Origin: Polaromonas sp.
Lineage (GTDB): Bacteria > Pseudomonadota > Gammaproteobacteria > Burkholderiales > Burkholderiaceae_C
Direction: 5' to 3'
Assembly (NCBI RefSeq): GCF_030689685.1
Contig: NZ_JAUYEY010000046.1
Location: 50,040-114,039 of the forward strand
Length of the DNA stretch: 64,000 nt
Shown here: piece after piece, positions 59,297-64,000 of the stretch
How positions within the stretch are numbered: the first letter of the stretch is position 1
Layout of the letters: each line of letters opens with the position of its first letter
The notes under the pieces: model-generated
What the model saw: only the letters and a program-made list of their open reading frames with translations
Told to the model about the DNA's origin: nothing
The model's database searches: none
Program-made: the position numbers and the translations under genes

Positions 59297-60259
59297 CTAA
59301 TCCAGCTTGGCACCTGACGCCTTGACGGCTGCAGCCCAGCGCGGCATTTCGGCGGCCAGGAAAGTCGCAAAGTCCTCGCTGCCCATGAAGGCCGGATCGG
59401 CCCCCTGCGTCACCATGCGGTTGCGGATGTCCGGGCTGACCATGACCTGTTTGAAAGCGTCGCTGAGTTTGGCCGTCACGTCTTTGGGCAGGCCGGCGGG
59501 CGCCAGAAAGCCGTAAAAACCGACCACCTCAAAGCCCTTGAAGCCCGATTCGATGACGGTCGGAATGTCCGGCAGCGCGGGATTGCGTTCCTTGCTGGTC
59601 ACGGCCAGTGCGCGCACCTTGCCCTGCTTGTGGTAACTCGCCGCCTGCGGAATCGACTCGCCCATGAACTGCACCTGCCCGCCCATCAGGTCGGTAAAGG
59701 CCGGTGCGCTGCCGCGGTAGGGAATGTGCACCATGAACAGGCCGGCGGCGTTCTTGAACATCTCAGGCACCAGGTGGCTGATGCCGCCATTGCCGGCCGA
59801 GCCGTAGTTGACCTGGCCCGGACGCGCTTTGGCGTAATCCACAAACTCCTTGAGCGTGGTGACCGGCAGCTTGGGGTTGACCAGCAGCGCCAGCGGCTGC
59901 ATGGTGGTGCGCGCAATCGGTGTGAAGTCCTTCAGCGTGGCGTAGGGCAGCTTGCTGTACAGCGCCGGGTTGATCACCATCACGCCGGTATTGGCCAGCA
60001 TCAGGGTGTAACCGTCGGGTGCGGCCTTCATCACGTCCTGCGCGCCGACGGTGCCGCCGGCGCCCGACTTGTAATCGATCACGATGGGCTGGCCCAGCAC
60101 CGCCTGCAGCCGCTCGGTCAGCAGCCGCGCATGCTGGTCCAGCGGCCCGCCTGCGGGAAAGCCGATGACCACACGTATCGGTTTTTCGGGAAAGGCCGCA
60201 AAAGCCCCTGAACTGAGCGCAACGAGCAGAGCCGCCAGGGCATGCCGGGGAGTGAACAT
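59297..60259 (-). CDS. Bug-family (TctC-like) solute receptor
   Basis: A 320-residue periplasmic binding protein with signal peptide (ALAALLVALSSGAFA) and the family signature FPEKPIRVVIGFPAGGPLDQ, VIDYKSGAGGTVGAQDVMKA and PYRGSAPAFTDLMGGQVQFM. Bug proteins deliver carboxylates to tripartite tricarboxylate transporters and are hugely expanded in Burkholderiales. GGAGATACC precedes the start at 60259. It marks the return to ordinary chromosomal gene content. Confidence 0.93.
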   Translation of the reverse strand: MFTPRHALAALLVALSSGAFAAFPEKPIRVVIGFPAGGPLDQHARLLTERLQAVLGQPIVIDYKSGAGGTVGAQDVMKAAPDGYTLMLANTGVMVINPALYSKLPYATLKDFTPIARTTMQPLALLVNPKLPVTTLKEFVDYAKARPGQVNYGSAGNGGISHLVPEMFKNAAGLFMVHIPYRGSAPAFTDLMGGQVQFMGESIPQAASYHKQGKVRALAVTSKERNPALPDIPTVIESGFKGFEVVGFYGFLAPAGLPKDVTAKLSDAFKQVMVSPDIRNRMVTQGADPAFMGSEDFATFLAAEMPRWAAAVKASGAKLD

Positions 60260-60380
60260 GGGTATCTCCTTTTTTTGAAATAGTGGCCCATGATAAACAG
60301 CGTCGCGCACGCGACGCCGCTAGCGTCTTCCCCGATGCCCTGCTGGCCGGGGCACGTTACGCTAGCGCCAAGGAGACACC

Positions 60381-62096
60381 ATGCACCGCGCCCATTTCAA
60401 GTTCTGGCCGAAACGCCTGCCCCACACCATCACGCCGCCCACCACCTCGCTGTGGCACAACCTGGTGGTCAGCGCCCTGCGTTTTCCGGAGAAGGCCGCG
60501 CTGGTGTTTTTTGGCCGCGTGTTCACTTATGCCGAAGTGCTGGACAAAGCCGAACGCCTGGCCGCGACGTTGCATGCCCTGGGCGTCAAAAAAGGCGACC
60601 GCGTGGTGCTGGACATGCAGAACTGCCCGCAGTGGGTGATTGCCCACTTTGCCATCCTGCGCGCCGATGCCGTGGTGGTGCCGGTCAATCCAATGAACCG
60701 CGCCGAGGAGCTCAAGCACTACATCACCGACCCGGATGCCAAAGTCGCCATCATCGCGGCCGACCTGGCGCCCGAGCTGGCGCGCGCCAATGCGCAATTG
60801 GCCCCGGCCGAACGCCTGCAGCACATGATCGTCACGCATTACAGCGACGCCTTTGACCTGCAGGCCGAAGGTGCTGAAACGCTCCCGCCCGCCTGGCAGG
60901 AGTGGCTGGGCACGCGGCATGCGCTGGCGGCACCCGACGGCGGCGCGGTCACTGACTGGGCCGATGCGCTGCGCGGCGATGTCGCGAAGCTGCCCGCGCA
61001 CAGCGCCACGCCGCAAGACCTGGCGGTGCTCCCCTACACCAGTGGCACCACCGGCCTGCCCAAGGGTTGCATGCACACCCACGCCAGCATCATGCACAAC
61101 GCGGTGGCCAGCGGCCTGTGGGGCAACAGCACCTTTGAAAACGTGGTGCTGTCGGTGGTGCCCATGTTCCACATCACCGGCATGGTCTCGGTCATGCATG
61201 CGGCGATTTACGGTGGCGCCACCCTGGTCGTGATGCCACGCTGGGACCGGGAGCTGGCCGGGCGGCTGATCTCAAAGTGGCGCGTGACGCACTGGACCAA
61301 TATCCCGACCATGGTGATCGACTTGCTGGCCAGCCCGAATTTCGCGAATTTTGATTTGAGTGGCCTGGTCTATATCGGCGGCGGTGGCGCGGCCATGCCG
61401 CAGGCCGTGGCCCAGCGCTTGTGGGAGCAATACGGCCTGCGGTTTGCGGAGGGTTACGGCCTGACCGAAACCGCCGCGCCCTCGCACAGCAACCCGCCGG
61501 ACGCGACCAAGCAGCAGTGCCTGGGCGTGCCCTTTGTCGGCGTGGACGCGCGGGTCATTGACCCCTTGACGCTGCAGGAAATGCCGCAGGGCGAGCAGGG
61601 CGAAATCATCATGTGTGGGCCGCAGAATTTTGCAGGCTACTGGAAACGGCCCGAGGCCACGGCCTCGGCTTTCATCGACTTCGAAGGCAATCGCTTTTTC
61701 CGCTCCGGCGACCTCGGGCGGGTCGATGAGGACGGCTATTTCTTCATCACCGACCGCCTCAAACGCATGATCAATGCCTCGGGCTTCAAGGTCTGGCCAG
61801 CCGAGGTCGAGGCACTGATGTTCAAACACCCGGCCATTCAGGAGGCCTGCATCATCTCCACCCGCGACGCCTACCGCGGAGAAACCGTCAAGGCGGTGGT
61901 GGTGCTGCGTCCGGCCGCGAAGGGCGCTACCTCCGAAGAAGACATCATCGGCTGGTGCCGCGACAACATGGCGGCCTACAAGTACCCGCGCGTCGTGCAG
62001 TTTGTCGATGCCTTGCCCAAGAGCGGGTCGGGCAAGGTGATGTGGCGCACGCTGCAGGAGGCAGAGGCACCGGCAGAAGCCGCGCAGAAAGTTTGA
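60381..62096 (+). CDS. Long-chain acyl-CoA synthetase family enzyme
   Basis: A 571-residue adenylate-forming ligase with P-loop-like motif LPYTSGTTGLPKGCMHTHAS, adenine-binding GYGLTETAAPSH, and the hinge and catalytic parts RSGDLGRVDEDGYFFITDRL, KRMINASGFKVWPAEVE and PKSGSGKVMWRTLQ. It activates a fatty or aromatic acid as acyl-AMP and then acyl-CoA; the substrate is not evident. It is divergent from the Bug gene. Confidence 0.92.
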   Translation: MHRAHFKFWPKRLPHTITPPTTSLWHNLVVSALRFPEKAALVFFGRVFTYAEVLDKAERLAATLHALGVKKGDRVVLDMQNCPQWVIAHFAILRADAVVVPVNPMNRAEELKHYITDPDAKVAIIAADLAPELARANAQLAPAERLQHMIVTHYSDAFDLQAEGAETLPPAWQEWLGTRHALAAPDGGAVTDWADALRGDVAKLPAHSATPQDLAVLPYTSGTTGLPKGCMHTHASIMHNAVASGLWGNSTFENVVLSVVPMFHITGMVSVMHAAIYGGATLVVMPRWDRELAGRLISKWRVTHWTNIPTMVIDLLASPNFANFDLSGLVYIGGGGAAMPQAVAQRLWEQYGLRFAEGYGLTETAAPSHSNPPDATKQQCLGVPFVGVDARVIDPLTLQEMPQGEQGEIIMCGPQNFAGYWKRPEATASAFIDFEGNRFFRSGDLGRVDEDGYFFITDRLKRMINASGFKVWPAEVEALMFKHPAIQEACIISTRDAYRGETVKAVVVLRPAAKGATSEEDIIGWCRDNMAAYKYPRVVQFVDALPKSGSGKVMWRTLQEAEAPAEAAQKV

Positions 62097-62097
62097 A

Positions 62098-62153
62098 TCA
62101 AAAAGGCTGTTGGCCCTTATGGAATCAGCGTAACAAGCTATAAAAACAATAGC
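62098..62153 (+). repeat. Interspersed repeat, copy C (intergenic)
   Basis: Contains GGCTGTTGGCCCTTATGG and CAAGCTATAAAAACAATAGC, aligned with the other copies. It sits between the convergent acyl-CoA synthetase and yaeQ genes, directly after the synthetase stop. Confidence 0.7.
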
Positions 62154-62169
62154 AAAACTGTACGGCCAG

Positions 62170-62727
62170 CTAACCGCCCGCCGTCAGCCGGCGTGGTGTG
62201 ATCTCCACCGACTGGTCCCCGGTACTTATCCACACCGTGCCGTCCTGTACCGTCACCTGCAGTTGCATGGTTCGGTTGGCCAGTTTGGCCAGCGCCTGGC
62301 TTTGCGCCGCATCGATCTGCCAGACCACCAGGTTGGACGCACGTGTCAGCTTGCTTTCCATGGTTTTCCACCACACCGGTGTGCTGCTGGCAAAGCTGTA
62401 GGCGCTGACGCGTTCAGCCCGACCAGCAGCGCGCATCAGGCGCTTGTCGTCGGGCTGGCCGACGTCGATCCAGTGCAGGATGCTGTCGGTATAGTCCTTG
62501 TGCCAAAGTGCGGCCTCATCAACATCCCACAGGTCCTTGGCAAACTCCAGCTTGCCACGCTCCTCGTCGGCCGTGACGTGGAGCGCGAAGGCCAGCAGGC
62601 GGATCATCATGCGTTCGTCGGCCTCGGACGGGTGCCGTGCAATCGTTACGTTGTGGTCGGCGTAAACGCCGCGGTCCATGTCGGCAATGGCGAGTTGGGC
62701 TTTGTAAATGGTGGCTTTGAGTGCCAT
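62170..62727 (-). CDS. yaeQ: YaeQ family protein
   Basis: A 185-residue cytosolic protein matching YaeQ throughout: MALKATIYKAQLAIADMDRG, YADHNVTIARHPSEADERMM, RLLAFALHVTADEERGKLEF and LWHKDYTDSILHWIDVGQPD. The fold resembles PD-(D/E)XK nucleases; the biological role is unsettled. The start at 62727 is the ATG of MALKATIY; the long upstream extension of this frame is the antisense of the LLM gene. Confidence 0.93.
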   Translation of the reverse strand: MALKATIYKAQLAIADMDRGVYADHNVTIARHPSEADERMMIRLLAFALHVTADEERGKLEFAKDLWDVDEAALWHKDYTDSILHWIDVGQPDDKRLMRAAGRAERVSAYSFASSTPVWWKTMESKLTRASNLVVWQIDAAQSQALAKLANRTMQLQVTVQDGTVWISTGDQSVEITPRRLTAGG

Positions 62728-62808
62728 GGTTTTCTCTGCGGGATCGGGTGGTGGAGGCTGTATTGGAACAGACCAGCATGGACGGGGTACTCTGGCTATA
62801 GTCATCCC

Positions 62809-63831
62809 ATGATCCGACTGTCTGTTCTTGACCAATCGGTGGCCGTGACCGGCCGCAGCGCCGATGCCTCCATCCGTGAAACCCTGGCCCTGGCCCAACA
62901 CTGCGAGGTGCTTGGTTATGAGCGCTTTTGGGTCAGCGAGCACCACAGCCACCCCACCATCGTCGGCAGCGCGCCCGAGGTGTTGATGGCGGCGATTGCC
63001 GCGACCACGCAGCGCATACGCATAGGCAGTGCCGGCGTGATGCTGCCGCATTATTCGGCGCTCAAGGTCGCAGAGCAGTTTCGCGTGCTCGAAGCACTGG
63101 CGCCGGGGCGCATTGACCTTGGTGTTGGGCGCGCGCCGGGCTCGGACGGGCGCACCGCCCAGTTGCTCAATCCGCAGGCGCGCAGCGCGGCTGATCACTT
63201 TCCGCTGCAGGTGCGTGAGCTGCAGGCCTGGGTCGGCGGCAGCGACTTGCCCGAGGGTCATCCGGGCCGGGGCATCACTGCCGAGCCCGGTGGACCGACC
63301 GCGCCTACGCTGTGGATGCTGGGCAGCTCCAACTACGGTGCGCAACTGGCGGCGCATTACGGCCTGCCCTATGCGTTTGCGTATTTCATCACCGACGGGC
63401 AGGGCGCTGAAGAAGCCATCGCGATGTACCGCAACATGTACCGGCCCAGCCTGCAACATCCGCAGCCCCAGCCCGCGCTGTGTGTCTGGGCACTGGCCGC
63501 CGACACCGAAGAGCGGGCCTGGCAGGATTTTTCCAGCCGCGAGCGCTGGAAAATAGATCGCAACCGTGGCGCCCTGGGCCCGCTGCAATCGCCGGCCGAA
63601 GTGGCGCTGCGGCCCTACAGTCCTGCGGAACAGATGCAGGCTGAGCAGCTCAGGCGCACGTCGCTGGTGGGCAGCGGTCCACAGGTCGCCCAAAAATTGC
63701 GTGCCTTGTCAAAGGCGCTGGAGGTCGAGGAACTGGTGGTCATCACCTGGGCCCACGATCCGGCCGTGCGCAGGCGCTCTTATGAATTGCTGGCGGCACA
63801 ATTCTGTGCAGCCCCAGCCCGCGCCGGCTGA
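62809..63831 (+). CDS. LLM-class flavin-dependent oxidoreductase
   Basis: A 340-residue luciferase-like monooxygenase: MIRLSVLDQSVAVTGRSADA, RFWVSEHHSHPTIVGSAPEV, RIRIGSAGVMLPHYSALKVA and EALAPGRIDLGVGRAPGSDG, the F420/FMN-binding TIM-barrel signature of the MsnO8/YhbW-like branch. Substrate unknown. The start at 62809 is the ATG at the family N-terminus, 81 bp from the divergent yaeQ start. Confidence 0.92.
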   Translation: MIRLSVLDQSVAVTGRSADASIRETLALAQHCEVLGYERFWVSEHHSHPTIVGSAPEVLMAAIAATTQRIRIGSAGVMLPHYSALKVAEQFRVLEALAPGRIDLGVGRAPGSDGRTAQLLNPQARSAADHFPLQVRELQAWVGGSDLPEGHPGRGITAEPGGPTAPTLWMLGSSNYGAQLAAHYGLPYAFAYFITDGQGAEEAIAMYRNMYRPSLQHPQPQPALCVWALAADTEERAWQDFSSRERWKIDRNRGALGPLQSPAEVALRPYSPAEQMQAEQLRRTSLVGSGPQVAQKLRALSKALEVEELVVITWAHDPAVRRRSYELLAAQFCAAPARAG

Positions 63832-63869
63832 CCCTTCAAAAAAACTTTCAACCTATACCAGGAGATGCT

Positions 63870-64000
63870 ATGGATGCCTCCCTGCCCACGGGCAAGGAAT
63901 TGAGACTGTTGAACGCCAAGGGCATGAACAGCCGTCGATCAGGAAGAGAGACTTCGAGTAATCGAGGTGGATCCTCTGATGGATACGGCATCAAAGTGCC
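63870..64000 (+). CDS. Partial open frame at the right edge
   Basis: After CCAGGAG an ATG opens MDASLPTGKELRLLNAKGMN and continues without stop to the window end (43 codons). The first 18 residues look like coding sequence. The following Ser/Arg/Gly-rich part does not suggest a fold, so a junction within this frame is possible. No family is recognised. Confidence 0.35.
   Translation, partial: MDASLPTGKELRLLNAKGMNSRRSGRETSSNRGGSSDGYGIKV

Noticed and set aside
62728..63693. N-terminal extension of the YaeQ frame to 507 codons
   Set aside because: The extension runs antisense through the LLM oxidoreductase gene; the conserved YaeQ start is at 62727.
1..64000. CRISPR arrays, tRNA or rRNA genes, complete insertion sequences, prophage or integrase genes
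   Set aside because: None was seen on reading both strands. The only mobile-element evidence is the 161-bp MITE and the five short repeats.

Overview
The window reads as a heavy-metal resistance island in a betaproteobacterium of the order Burkholderiales, most likely Comamonadaceae (Polaromonas/Rhodoferax-like). The basis is the Bordetella-type trimeric porin, the Bug-family solute receptor, the high-GC coding style, the DUF4148 protein, and five copies of a short interspersed repeat that I associate from memory with Comamonadaceae. No transposase, integrase, tRNA, rRNA or CRISPR array was seen. The only mobile-element trace is a non-autonomous 161-bp MITE.

Layout, left to right. 1-1244: mer operon (merR partial, merT, merP, a GDCCVxC protein) with a classical 19-bp-spacer MerR promoter but no merA. 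1594-7702: copper module with a Cys/His exported protein, Met-rich lipoprotein, multicopper oxidase, DUF2933 protein, isoprenylcysteine methyltransferase-like protein and a P1B ATPase with an unusual CPD motif. 7737-14851: MBL/beta-CASP protein, a truncated thymidine phosphorylase, a LemA-TPM-TPM-SRPBCC cassette, small membrane and exported proteins, and an MFS transporter. 15001-19563: pseudogenes, a Cys-rich Csp-type copper-storage protein, a cupredoxin-CusF fusion, and a CopR/CopS-like two-component pair with a perfect operator-like palindrome. 19828-26624: porin, Sel1-repeat protein, orphan response regulator, methyltransferase and a second CopS/CopR-like pair.

26781-41133: main periplasmic copper/efflux region, mostly on the minus strand. 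A TolC - multicopper oxidase - Spy-like - cupredoxin - DUF411 - CusF operon ends in a decayed ATPase carrying the MITE. Next to it lies an HME-RND operon (czcI-like, TolC, adaptor, RND pump, small periplasmic proteins). 41205-46739: Cd/Zn/Pb/Co genes with decay: a six-helix cation transporter, lspA, an ATPase fragment, a czcD broken by one in-frame TGA, a zinc-ribbon protein, an SPC-type (P1B-4) ATPase and MgtC. 46871-56094: a complete cadR / cadA-czcI-czcC-czcB-czcA-PII operon. 56157-64000: a methyltransferase, an EamA exporter with a His-rich tail, a DsbA-like protein, and chromosomal-type genes (Bug receptor, acyl-CoA ligase, YaeQ, LLM oxidoreductase).

The genes suggest layered handling of Hg, Cu/Ag and Zn/Cd/Co/Pb: periplasmic binding and oxidation, cytosolic sequestration, inner-membrane ATPases and CDFs, and tripartite efflux across both membranes. 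MerR-type regulators and OmpR-type two-component systems control them. The most unusual signals are an interspersed repeat that encodes signal-peptide cores in two exported proteins, the MITE, the cupredoxin-CusF fusion, the CPD ATPase, and the duplicated CadR operator with broken copies of cadA, cadR and czcD.
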